Assembly: GCA_015484935.1 (NCBI GenBank)
Contig: WFUQ01000057.1
Coordinates: forward strand, 1 to 7,073
Direction of reading: 5' to 3'
Length of the DNA stretch: 7,073 bases
Source of the DNA: Gammaproteobacteria bacterium
Lineage (GTDB): Bacteria > Pseudomonadota > Gammaproteobacteria > SZUA-229
Shown here: positions 1-5,625 of the stretch, piece after piece
Layout: the number at the start of each line of letters is the position of its first letter
How positions within the stretch are numbered: the first letter of the stretch is position 1
The notes under the pieces: model-generated
Database searches by the model: none
What the model was told of the DNA's origin: nothing
The model's input: only the letters and a program-made list of their open reading frames with translations
Program-made: the position numbers and the translations under genes

Positions 1-297
1 ACTGCGATCAGTCTATACGAACAGGCGAAAGCATCCTGCAACCCTATCGATCTGATCATCATGGACCTGACCATACCTGATGGTATGGGTGGCAAGGAAG
101 CGTTACAGCATATCCTCGCCATCGACCCCGATGCCAGAGCAATCGTATCAAGTGGTTATTCCAACGACCCGGTGATGGCCAACTTTCAGGACTACGGCTT
201 TCTTGCAGCCGTGGCGAAACCATATACACAGGATGACCTCTGTTCATCCGTATGCAGGATACTGAACCAGGACAAACCTGAACGACTCAAGGTCTGA
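1..297 (+). CDS. Receiver (REC) domain, C-terminal fragment, probably of a hybrid sensor histidine kinase
   Basis: The reading frame is open from base 1 to the TGA at 295-297, giving 98 residues; the gene begins upstream of the window. The fragment covers the C-terminal two thirds or more of a CheY-like receiver. The phosphoacceptor is Asp22 (codon 64-66) in an IIMDLTIPDGMGG context, followed by the conserved hydroxyl residue Ser50 in IVSSGYSND and the conserved Lys73 in AKPYT. The protein ends about 25 residues after the Lys-Pro, so no DNA-binding output domain follows. The SSGYSND...YGF...AKPY wording is typical, from family knowledge, of receivers at the end of PAS-containing hybrid histidine kinases; a stand-alone receiver is also possible. 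An internal ATG at 61 is not a credible start because it would cut through the phosphorylation strand. Its stop lies 6 bp from the stop of the convergent downstream gene. Confidence 0.9.
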   Translation, partial: TAISLYEQAKASCNPIDLIIMDLTIPDGMGGKEALQHILAIDPDARAIVSSGYSNDPVMANFQDYGFLAAVAKPYTQDDLCSSVCRILNQDKPERLKV

Positions 298-304
298 GCC
301 GGCT
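297..304. repeat. Perfect 8-bp palindrome between two convergent stop codons
   Basis: AGCCGGCT joins the last base of the receiver TGA (295-297) to the first base of the TTA that is the opposite gene's TAA (304-306). It is too short and lacks a T tract, so it is not claimed as a terminator. The two transcripts must read into each other unless a terminator lies inside a coding region. Confidence 0.3.
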
Positions 305-1872
305 TAACGGACCAGCTGTTGCTTGATCGTCTCGACCGATAACACCTGCGGACGCTGCCAGTTGATACGATATGGCATACGGCGCATCACCTTGTCTGCT
401 TCCTGTGCGCTGGCAAAATCACCGTAGACCATCACCTGACTACCTTCTGCATCGGGGTAGTAAGCGACAGGACGGTCGAGATAACGGTTGTAACTCTGCG
501 CCAGCTCATACATCTCCTGCTGCTTCTCCACCTTCGCCAGACGGATGACATAATGGCTGTCGTCCATATCCTGTAACCATTGCGGGCCGTGAACGATATT
601 GTCACCACCGAAACTCTCTACCATCGGTAGGGTGCTCAGTCTGCCATCGATACTCTGCGCCTGATCGTCCAGTGATTGCACTTTCTTGTTCACATCGTCG
701 ATCTTTCGAGTGAGTATTTCGACTTCATCCGCCATCTTCTCGTTCAAGGCGACCAGTTCTCTGTTGACATGGGTATCGAATTCACCGAGTGCATCATCGA
801 CCTGTGTTATCTCGTTATCCACCAGTTGTGCACGTTGTTGCAAGCTCTGCTCGAACAGACGATTGACATCATCCTGATAGAAATACAATCCGGTTACACA
901 CAATGCGATCACCAGCATCGCGAGTACCGAGATACGATAATGCTTGCGCTCGGTTCCACCCAGATCGAACAGACCTTGCAACATCTCGCTGGCACCGTCC
1001 TGTAGTTCGGAGATACGTGAACCATGCTGTTCACTCTCTGCCTGTAACTGTGCTGTATGCTGTTTCAGTTTGCTGACTGATTCCGACAAGTCATTGCTGC
1101 GCGAATCGAGGAAACCGATAGAGACTTCCATCTCCTGTGAGCGTATCGATAATTCGTTAGACGACATCTCCAGTTGAGCTGCACGTTTATCCAGCGCTTC
1201 ATCGATCTGCTGTAACTTCAGTATCCTTGCCTTGCTGCTCTGTATCTCTGAATCTGCTGACCTGATGTCATCGGCCAGTTCTGCATCATTCTGCTTACTG
1301 GTGAATGCCAGGGACTCTATCTTTGCCACCAGCTGATGTTCTGCGACCAGGATCTTTTCTCTCACCTCAAAGACACTGTGATGGATGCTTTCGGTCGTCT
1401 CATTCGAGTCTTTGATGATCTGATCGATACGAGCCACCAATGCCTGATGTTGTTGCATCAGGTTAGTGTTATTCATCTCGGAGGTGGCTTCGAGTTTTTC
1501 CAGATGGGCACTGGACTGTTGCGCCACACTGGAGATATCACCCGTCAGATTTTTTATCTCATCGTTGATATTGCCGGAAATCTCCAGCAGAGACTTGTAG
1601 GTGTTATCGAGCTCGCCCAGTCGCTTGTATGTATCCGACACTTTCGATGTGAGGTCCATGTCGTTATCGCCCAGTCTGTCCAGACCTTCTTCGACACTTG
1701 CCCTGATGGATTCCAGCTCTGTATTGAGATTGCCCAGACTGTCTTCCAGGCTGTCCATCTTGTTATTCATGTCCCTGGCCTGACCGACCGCCGGGCTCTC
1801 TTTATCGAGTTGAATCAGGCTGTTGGAAAGCGCTTCAACCTCGTCATCTGAATTCTGTTCATTATGTGTCAT
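304..1872 (-). CDS. Inner-membrane coiled-coil protein with C-terminal periplasmic SPOR-like domain
   Basis: The protein has 522 residues. Residues about 35-300 are acidic, heptad-rich and low in Pro and Gly, with many Leu, Ile, Gln, Glu, Ser and Asp, as expected for a long coiled coil. A single membrane segment spans about 314-332 (ISVLAMLVIALCVTGLYFY), preceded by positive residues (RKHYR), so the N-terminal 313 residues should be cytoplasmic. Residues 333-412 form a second helical coil in the periplasm. Residues about 431-520 resemble the SPOR domain of DamX: a YVIRLAKVE strand, a helix, then VMVYGDFASAQEA and a closing helix and strand. SPOR domains bind glycan strands stripped of stem peptides and bring proteins to the division septum. 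DamX has the same cytoplasm-membrane-SPOR order, but its cytoplasmic part is not a long coiled coil. The ATG at 1870-1872 has a CAGG sequence about 7 nt upstream. The gene is divergent from the ParA-like gene, and I cannot give it a symbol. Confidence 0.8.
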   Translation of the reverse strand: MTHNEQNSDDEVEALSNSLIQLDKESPAVGQARDMNNKMDSLEDSLGNLNTELESIRASVEEGLDRLGDNDMDLTSKVSDTYKRLGELDNTYKSLLEISGNINDEIKNLTGDISSVAQQSSAHLEKLEATSEMNNTNLMQQHQALVARIDQIIKDSNETTESIHHSVFEVREKILVAEHQLVAKIESLAFTSKQNDAELADDIRSADSEIQSSKARILKLQQIDEALDKRAAQLEMSSNELSIRSQEMEVSIGFLDSRSNDLSESVSKLKQHTAQLQAESEQHGSRISELQDGASEMLQGLFDLGGTERKHYRISVLAMLVIALCVTGLYFYQDDVNRLFEQSLQQRAQLVDNEITQVDDALGEFDTHVNRELVALNEKMADEVEILTRKIDDVNKKVQSLDDQAQSIDGRLSTLPMVESFGGDNIVHGPQWLQDMDDSHYVIRLAKVEKQQEMYELAQSYNRYLDRPVAYYPDAEGSQVMVYGDFASAQEADKVMRRMPYRINWQRPQVLSVETIKQQLVR

Positions 1873-1951
1873 CGTTGATACCTGTAAAAAGTTGTATTGT
1901 GTTCAGTGAATGACCTGCACCACGGATAAAACACTCGAAGCGTAGCATATT

Positions 1952-1986
1952 AGTAACTGTTAATATATGGACGATGGTTTATAAAC
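1952..1986. promoter_or_regulatory. AT-rich palindromes in the divergent SPOR/ParA intergenic region
   Basis: The 247-bp gap between the divergent starts (1873-2119) contains TAAC-T-GTTA at 1954-1962 and a perfect 10-bp palindrome GTTTATAAAC at 1977-1986. The latter sits in an ATG-G-TTTATAAA-CAT context that is nearly symmetrical over 15 bp. This is the most AT-rich stretch nearby and probably holds promoter elements for one or both genes. I could not assign convincing -35/-10 pairs on either strand. The palindromes may be operator sites or only AT-rich promoter sequence. Confidence 0.35.
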
Positions 1987-2102
1987 ATCCACCTGCTGAG
2001 ACAGCTCGACATCGACAGCCCGCCTTTATTCACATCCTGAAATACGACGATGTGATTGAATTTGTTGCTACGCTGAACGATACTCGTGAACACGTGCTTT
2101 AA
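1974..2102 (+). CDS. Possible small ORF (42 aa) directly upstream of the ParA-like gene
   Basis: The ORF starts with ATG at 1974, ends with TAA at 2100-2102 and stops 17 bp before the ParA-like ATG, in a different frame. The product would have a basic, Pro-containing start (Lys4, Arg12, Arg14; HPPAETARHR) and a helical-looking second half (ILKYDDVIEFVATLNDTREH). The amino-acid pattern is protein-like, with mixed hydrophobic and charged residues and no low complexity. There is no good Shine-Dalgarno sequence: the only GGA lies 2-4 nt before the ATG. The start overlaps the GTTTATAAAC palindrome. I recognise no family. It may be a translated small protein, a leader peptide or a chance ORF. Confidence 0.25.
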   Translation: MVYKHPPAETARHRQPAFIHILKYDDVIEFVATLNDTREHVL

Positions 2103-2119
2103 CTTTTCAGGACCCACGC

Positions 2120-2806
2120 ATGCAACGGATTACTGTCATCAATATGAAAGGAGGCTGCGGTAAAACCACAGTCGCAACCAATCTGGCGAGTGCCTATGCG
2201 ACAGCCGGGCGCAACACCACACTGATCGATTACGATCCACAAGGTTCGAGCATGTACTGGCTCAACTCGCGACCGGATGAGGCAGCCAGGATCAACGGTA
2301 TCGCCGCCTACCCCAATAACAAACCGGTGACCCGTAGCTGGCAGTTGCATCTGTCACACGATACCGAGCGCGTCATCGTCGATACCCCTGCTGGTCTGAA
2401 AGGTCTCGATCTGATCGATCAATTGAAAGGCACGCATATCATACTCATCCCGGTACTGCCTTCTTCGATCGACACCCATGCGACAGCCGATTTCATACGC
2501 GACCTGTATCTACGCGCCAAGATTCAGCCTAACCGTATCCGACTGTGCATCGTCTGTAATCGTGTACGGGCGAACACACTGTCGTTCAGATCACTGGAGC
2601 GTTTCCTGTCGGCGCTGGATATACCGGTGATCGGAAAACTCAGGGATACGCAGAACTACAACAAGGCTTCCGAGCGTGGTCTCGGTATCCACGAGATGGG
2701 ATCACTTGCCGACGAACGTGACCGGGCGGAATGGCGCGGCATCATCGACTGGATGGATACGAGTATGCAGGAACGTCGCTTGCAGATCGTGTCCGATCAC
2801 CCCTGA
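2120..2806 (+). CDS. Orphan ParA/MinD-family P-loop ATPase
   Basis: The protein has 228 residues and consists of the ATPase domain only, without the N-terminal helix-turn-helix of plasmid type Ia ParA. The deviant Walker A motif is KGGCGKTT at 10-17, with signature Lys10 and Lys15. The switch I/A' region is LIDYDPQGSS at 35-44 and Walker B is VIVDTP at 85-90. The C-terminal ERGLGIHE segment (185-192) matches the helix ParA proteins carry near the end. Such proteins dimerise on ATP, bind nucleoid DNA or membrane and position plasmids, chromosomes, chemoreceptor clusters, carboxysomes or envelope machines. AGGA at 2109-2112 lies 7 nt before the ATG and supports this start. No ParB gene or obvious parS repeat lies nearby, so DNA partition is unlikely as its job. 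Its nearest neighbours are a divergent SPOR coiled-coil gene and a convergent kinase gene, 15 bp away. The cargo is unknown. Confidence 0.9.
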   Translation: MQRITVINMKGGCGKTTVATNLASAYATAGRNTTLIDYDPQGSSMYWLNSRPDEAARINGIAAYPNNKPVTRSWQLHLSHDTERVIVDTPAGLKGLDLIDQLKGTHIILIPVLPSSIDTHATADFIRDLYLRAKIQPNRIRLCIVCNRVRANTLSFRSLERFLSALDIPVIGKLRDTQNYNKASERGLGIHEMGSLADERDRAEWRGIIDWMDTSMQERRLQIVSDHP

Positions 2807-2821
2807 TCCGGAAACAGTCCG

Positions 2822-4228
2822 CTACAGCGTAAAATCCAGTTCCTGCTGTTCCCTGTCGACTGTCTCCAGTTCATAACTGGCATGATGTATCTTTAACACC
2901 TGCTCGATCTCTTTTACTAACAGCGCGGTATCGATACCGTGTGTTTTCAGTTTCACCACCAGTGCCATATCCATATCGGTGTTAGCCAGCAGGTCATCAC
3001 TACCCGCGCGGCCGGATGCCAGCAGGGTCTGTATCTCATTCCAGTTCGAGATACGTTTATCCGGATCCTTGATCAACGCGCGTCTTATGAACTCAGCCAG
3101 CCCTTCGGGGATACCTTCGACCATGGTTTCGACATCAGGCGGTACTTCGTTGATATGCTGGGCGATGATGGTTTCCATCTTGGGTGCGACGAAGGGTGTC
3201 TTGCCTGTGAGCATCGCATACGCGGTGATGCCCAGGGCATAGATATCTATCCGGTAATCGAACGGCTTCTTCTGCAATATCTCGGGGGCCATGTACGACA
3301 GCGTACCTTCGTAATTATCCGGGATGGTACCGGAGGTGATGGCGATACCGAAATCCATCAACTTAACATGCCCGAGATCGTCCAGTACGATGTTGGCAAG
3401 TTTGATATCACGGTGGATGATGCCACCGTTGCGTGGGTTACTGGCGTATTCCAGTGCCAGTGCTACCTGATGGATCACATCACAGGTCTGCTCTCCACTG
3501 AACACACCCTGATGCTGGATGAAATATTTGAGATCATAACCGTCGAGCTTCTCCATCACGATGAACTCGGTGGAGTAATCTTCGATCGTCTCTATCACAT
3601 GCAGGATGTTGGGATGTTTCAACTGCGCGATGGTGATGGCTTCCTGTCTGAAGCGTCGCCTGAAATCATCTTGCATGGCGATCTCGTACTTCAACATCTT
3701 GATAGCGACTTCACGACCCAGCACCGTATCGATCGCGTTATAGACTACCGACATGCCACCTTCGCCCAACTGATCCAGTATCTTGTACTTGCCCAGACGG
3801 TTGATACCCTTGGGGCCGAACATGCGGCTCTTCATCAGGTCGGTCATCAACTGGGCGAAACTCGCGTGTTGCGCCATCAGCTCACGACAGTCTTCACGAC
3901 ATAATGCCAGCACTTCGACATCTGTCTCGGCGATCACATCGGCCTTGCTCGGCTTGCCGGATAACATCGACATCTCACCGACCACGTCACCCTTGCCGAG
4001 GTCGATCGTCTTCTGATCCAGACAGACTTTTACACTGCCCTGCCTGATCAGCATCATGTACTCACCGGGCACACCTTCTTTTATCATCTGCTCACCGGCT
4101 TCGAAACCGAGCATGCACATGCGATCGGCCAGGTGACTGATGACTGTATTTTCGAGATTGAAGAACAGTTTCACACCCGGCAGGAAGACCAGTGCGGATT
4201 CTGAATCGATGGTGTCTTGTTTTATCAT
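2822..4228 (-). CDS. Ser/Thr protein kinase with N-terminal cyclic-nucleotide-binding-like domain
   Basis: The protein has 468 residues from the ATG at 4226-4228; a TTG six bases further out would add two residues. No clear Shine-Dalgarno site is seen for either. Residues about 20-133 form a cNMP-binding (CRP-like) beta roll with the cassette GEMSMLSGKPSKADV (84-98). Glu85 is present, but Ser94 occupies the position of the phosphate-binding Arg. Residues about 148-406 are a Hanks-type kinase: Gly loop GEGG (155-158), VAIK Lys177, helix C Glu196, HRDIKLAN (272-279) with catalytic Asp274, DFG (292-294), APE (314-316) and Asp328 in DIYALG. All catalytic residues are intact, and the activation loop offers several Ser and Thr for autophosphorylation. 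A helical tail of about 60 residues follows. No membrane segment is seen, so the kinase should be cytosolic. It follows yaiI by 48 bp on the same strand and converges on the ParA-like gene. Targets are unknown. Confidence 0.93.
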   Translation of the reverse strand: MIKQDTIDSESALVFLPGVKLFFNLENTVISHLADRMCMLGFEAGEQMIKEGVPGEYMMLIRQGSVKVCLDQKTIDLGKGDVVGEMSMLSGKPSKADVIAETDVEVLALCREDCRELMAQHASFAQLMTDLMKSRMFGPKGINRLGKYKILDQLGEGGMSVVYNAIDTVLGREVAIKMLKYEIAMQDDFRRRFRQEAITIAQLKHPNILHVIETIEDYSTEFIVMEKLDGYDLKYFIQHQGVFSGEQTCDVIHQVALALEYASNPRNGGIIHRDIKLANIVLDDLGHVKLMDFGIAITSGTIPDNYEGTLSYMAPEILQKKPFDYRIDIYALGITAYAMLTGKTPFVAPKMETIIAQHINEVPPDVETMVEGIPEGLAEFIRRALIKDPDKRISNWNEIQTLLASGRAGSDDLLANTDMDMALVVKLKTHGIDTALLVKEIEQVLKIHHASYELETVDREQQELDFTL

Positions 4229-4276
4229 TAGCAACGTGGCCAGTTAGCCGGGAAGTCCAGCAGCAATTTTACCACT

Positions 4277-4729
4277 TCACTCCCGAGCACAACCAGCCAG
4301 TATTTTATCCAGATGACTGGCGAACGCCTTCCTGTCATTCTGGTTCAGTGGAGGCGGGCCACCCGTATCGACACCGCTGGAGCGCAGGCTCTCCATAAAG
4401 TCCCGCATCGACAGACGCGCTCTGATGTTATCGGTGGTGTGCAGCTCACCGCGTGGACTGAGCGCGATACCGCCCTTTTCGATGACCTCGGCTGCCAGCG
4501 GGATATCACTGGTGATCACCAGTTCGCCTTCGCTCAGGCGTCTGACGATCTCGTTATCGGCCACATCGAAGCCGGCACCGACCTGAATAAATTTAATATG
4601 TGGTGAGCGCGGGATACTGACCTGCTGATTGGCGACCAGCGTCACCAGCACCCCGGTGCGCTCTGCTGCTCTGAACAGGATCTCCTTGATCACGACCGGA
4701 CAGGCATCCGCATCAACCCAAATCTTCAT
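4277..4729 (-). CDS. yaiI: YaiI/YqxD family protein (DUF188, UPF0178)
   Basis: The protein has 150 residues, about the length of E. coli YaiI. The family signature is clear: [11 protein letters not shown] at the N terminus (Asp6, Asp8, Cys10), a VANQ strand end (33-36), [10 protein letters not shown] (53-62), ITSDIPLA (72-79), SPRG and TTDNI (91-102) and [14 protein letters not shown] near the end. The spaced Asp residues give it the look of a PIN-like, metal-binding nuclease fold, but its biochemical role is not established. I chose the ATG at 4727-4729 over a TTG two codons earlier because family members begin at this point; a GAAGTGG sequence lies just upstream. It may be cotranscribed with the kinase gene 48 bp downstream and is divergent from the secreted repeat protein. 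Confidence 0.92.
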   Translation of the reverse strand: MKIWVDADACPVVIKEILFRAAERTGVLVTLVANQQVSIPRSPHIKFIQVGAGFDVADNEIVRRLSEGELVITSDIPLAAEVIEKGGIALSPRGELHTTDNIRARLSMRDFMESLRSSGVDTGGPPPLNQNDRKAFASHLDKILAGCARE

Positions 4730-4776
4730 ACACAACCACTTCTATACTTTAGTCCAGGGTGGACAAGGGTATCATG

Positions 4777-4811
4777 TTATCAACTTTGACCGACTGTGAT
4801 ACAGTAACTGT
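4777..4811 (+). promoter_or_regulatory. Candidate promoter with alternating ACTGT/ACAGT inverted repeats
   Basis: TTATCA (4777-4782) and TACAGT (4800-4805) are separated by 17 bp and each match 4 of 6 consensus bases, giving a plausible weak sigma70 promoter for the gene at 4836. Over its -10 side lie ACTGT (4793-4797), ACAGT (4801-4805) and ACTGT (4807-4811), which form two overlapping inverted repeats with spacers of 3 and 1 bp. That arrangement fits an operator where a dimeric regulator would block the -10 box. The region also lies upstream of the divergent yaiI gene. No regulator is identified. Confidence 0.35.
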
Positions 4812-4823
4812 CCAGTGACCAAC

Positions 4824-4828
4824 AGGAG
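4824..4828 (+). promoter_or_regulatory. Strong ribosome binding site that fixes the start at 4836
   Basis: AGGAG lies 7 nt before the ATG at 4836-4838. This decides against the in-frame GTG at 4815, which would overlap the putative promoter and add seven residues in front of the signal peptide. Confidence 0.8.
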
Positions 4829-4835
4829 AACTGCC

Positions 4836-5444
4836 ATGACCAACGACTTCCACACGAAAACACCGATCCTCGCATCGATAGTCTTGCTGATGGCTGGTCT
4901 TGTCGGCAACGTCTATGCCGAACATACAAACACTGCTCCACCGCCCGGTTATAATCAGGCACCGCCTGCAGGTGGTGGTTACGGCGGCTATCCTCCACCG
5001 CCCAATTACGGTTACAACCGTGGCAATAATTACGCACCTTATGGCGGCTCCGGTTTCAATGGCCCATGGAACAACCGGGGTTACAACACACCGTGGAACA
5101 ACCGCGGGTTCAATGGCCCATGGGGCGGCGGACCAAGCTTCAACGGCCCGTGGAATCGCGGTAACTCCAACTTCATGCCGTGGAATAATCGCGGTGGCTG
5201 GGGCAATGGCAGAAATCCGTTCGGCAACCGCGGTTTCGGTAGCTGGATGAATCCCAACAAACGTAATATGGCCGATAACTGGGATGATATGTTGAATGCA
5301 CCCAGTCGCATGGGTGAGATGCCTGGCGGATGGACAGCACCTTCAGTGAGCATGCCTAATCCTATCGACGTGGGTGATGAATTCAGTGATGCTGCACGCG
5401 ACCTGCCAGACCAGATGGACAACTTCAACTGGAACAACAGATGA
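4836..5444 (+). CDS. Secreted Gly/Asn/Pro/Trp-rich repeat protein, sulfur-globule-protein-like
   Basis: The protein has 202 residues. Residues 1-28 form a Sec signal peptide: a short polar start, a hydrophobic core ILASIVLLMAGLVG and VYA before the probable cleavage at Ala28/Glu29. Residues 35-73 are rich in Pro, Gly, Tyr and Asn (PPPGYN, GGYPPPPNYGY). Residues 74-120 hold five imperfect PW repeats of the form FNGPWNNRG, and more Gly, Asn and Trp follow to about 140. The last 60 residues are more ordinary and acidic, with Met and Pro. There is no Cys. Composition and secretion recall the sulfur globule envelope proteins (Sgp) of Allochromatium and related sulfur oxidisers, but low-complexity composition is weak proof. 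It could instead be another structural or adhesive envelope protein. The gene has a strong ribosome binding site, a palindrome-bearing promoter region and its own terminator, which suggests a monocistronic and perhaps highly expressed gene. Confidence 0.8.
   Translation: MTNDFHTKTPILASIVLLMAGLVGNVYAEHTNTAPPPGYNQAPPAGGGYGGYPPPPNYGYNRGNNYAPYGGSGFNGPWNNRGYNTPWNNRGFNGPWGGGPSFNGPWNRGNSNFMPWNNRGGWGNGRNPFGNRGFGSWMNPNKRNMADNWDDMLNAPSRMGEMPGGWTAPSVSMPNPIDVGDEFSDAARDLPDQMDNFNWNNR
5055..5195 (+). repeat. Five tandem imperfect PW repeats in the secreted protein
   Basis: Units are FNGPWNNRG (5055-5081), YNTPWNNRG (5082-5108), FNGPWGGGPS (5109-5138), FNGPWNRGNS (5139-5168) and NFMPWNNRG (5169-5195). Unit length is 27 or 30 bp. 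Synonymous differences between units (for example ggc/aac choices and tggaac/tggaat) indicate diverged copies and not a recent slippage product. Confidence 0.8.
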
Positions 5445-5485
5445 TGATCCGTTCGATCTGACACCAGCTCAACAACCGCACATAG

Positions 5486-5509
5486 AAAAGCCCTTCACCG
5501 GGCTTTTTT
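5486..5509 (+). terminator. Intrinsic terminator after the PW-repeat gene
   Basis: AAAAGCCC (5486-5493) pairs with GGGCTTTT (5500-5507) around a TTCACC loop and leads into a run of six T (5504-5509). It begins 41 bp after the stop codon at 5444. The A run on the left would also give a T run on the other strand, so it could work in both directions, but no minus-strand gene ends there. Confidence 0.9.
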
Positions 5510-5585
5510 ATCGCCCGCAATTCGGTACTGACGGTGTAAAACGGCACCATCATCCGTGTCTCTTTTTGAACTCTTGATGACGACA

Positions 5586-5611
5586 CAGGTCTTGTACTAG
5601 CCACAAGACTG
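5586..5611 (+). promoter_or_regulatory. Inverted repeat (hairpin) in the leader of the 5626 gene
   Basis: GTCTTGT (5589-5595) is the exact reverse complement of ACAAGAC (5603-5609), with a 7-nt loop ACTAGCC. Allowing one bulged G, the pairing extends to CAG/CTG for nine base pairs. It lies 14 nt before the GTG start and has no T tract, so it is not a terminator. It may be an operator or an RNA hairpin affecting translation of a gene that already has a weak start signal. Confidence 0.4.
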
Positions 5612-5625
5612 ACGGATTTAAAACA

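Noticed and set aside
1336..1851. 171-codon open frame on the plus strand within the coiled-coil gene
   Set aside because: It is antisense to the coiled-coil region, where Gln, Leu and Asp codons leave few stops on the other strand; no ribosome site or family resemblance was seen.
2120..2806. Plasmid or chromosome partition locus
   Set aside because: There is no ParB gene, no parS-like repeat cluster and no replication gene. The ATPase lacks the N-terminal DNA-binding domain of plasmid type Ia ParA.
2807..2821. Terminator between the convergent ParA and kinase genes
   Set aside because: Only 15 bp separate the stops, and I see no stem followed by a T run.
2939..3904. 321-codon open frame on the plus strand across the kinase gene
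   Set aside because: It is antisense to an intact kinase with all catalytic motifs in place, and its translation is rich in His and Gln runs with no domain. It is a shadow of the kinase codon pattern.
4229..4234. TTG start for the kinase, two codons before the ATG
   Set aside because: A TTG is less likely when an ATG lies two codons on and neither has a better ribosome site. The same reasoning applies to the TTG at 4733-4735 before yaiI.
4815..4835. GTG at 4815 as start of the PW-repeat protein
   Set aside because: AGGAG at 4824-4828 is correctly spaced for the ATG at 4836 and would lie inside the coding region if the GTG were used.
5081..5464. 127-codon minus-strand frame over the PW-repeat gene
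   Set aside because: It is a mirror of the low-complexity repeats; the plus-strand gene has a ribosome site, signal peptide and terminator, and this frame has none of them.
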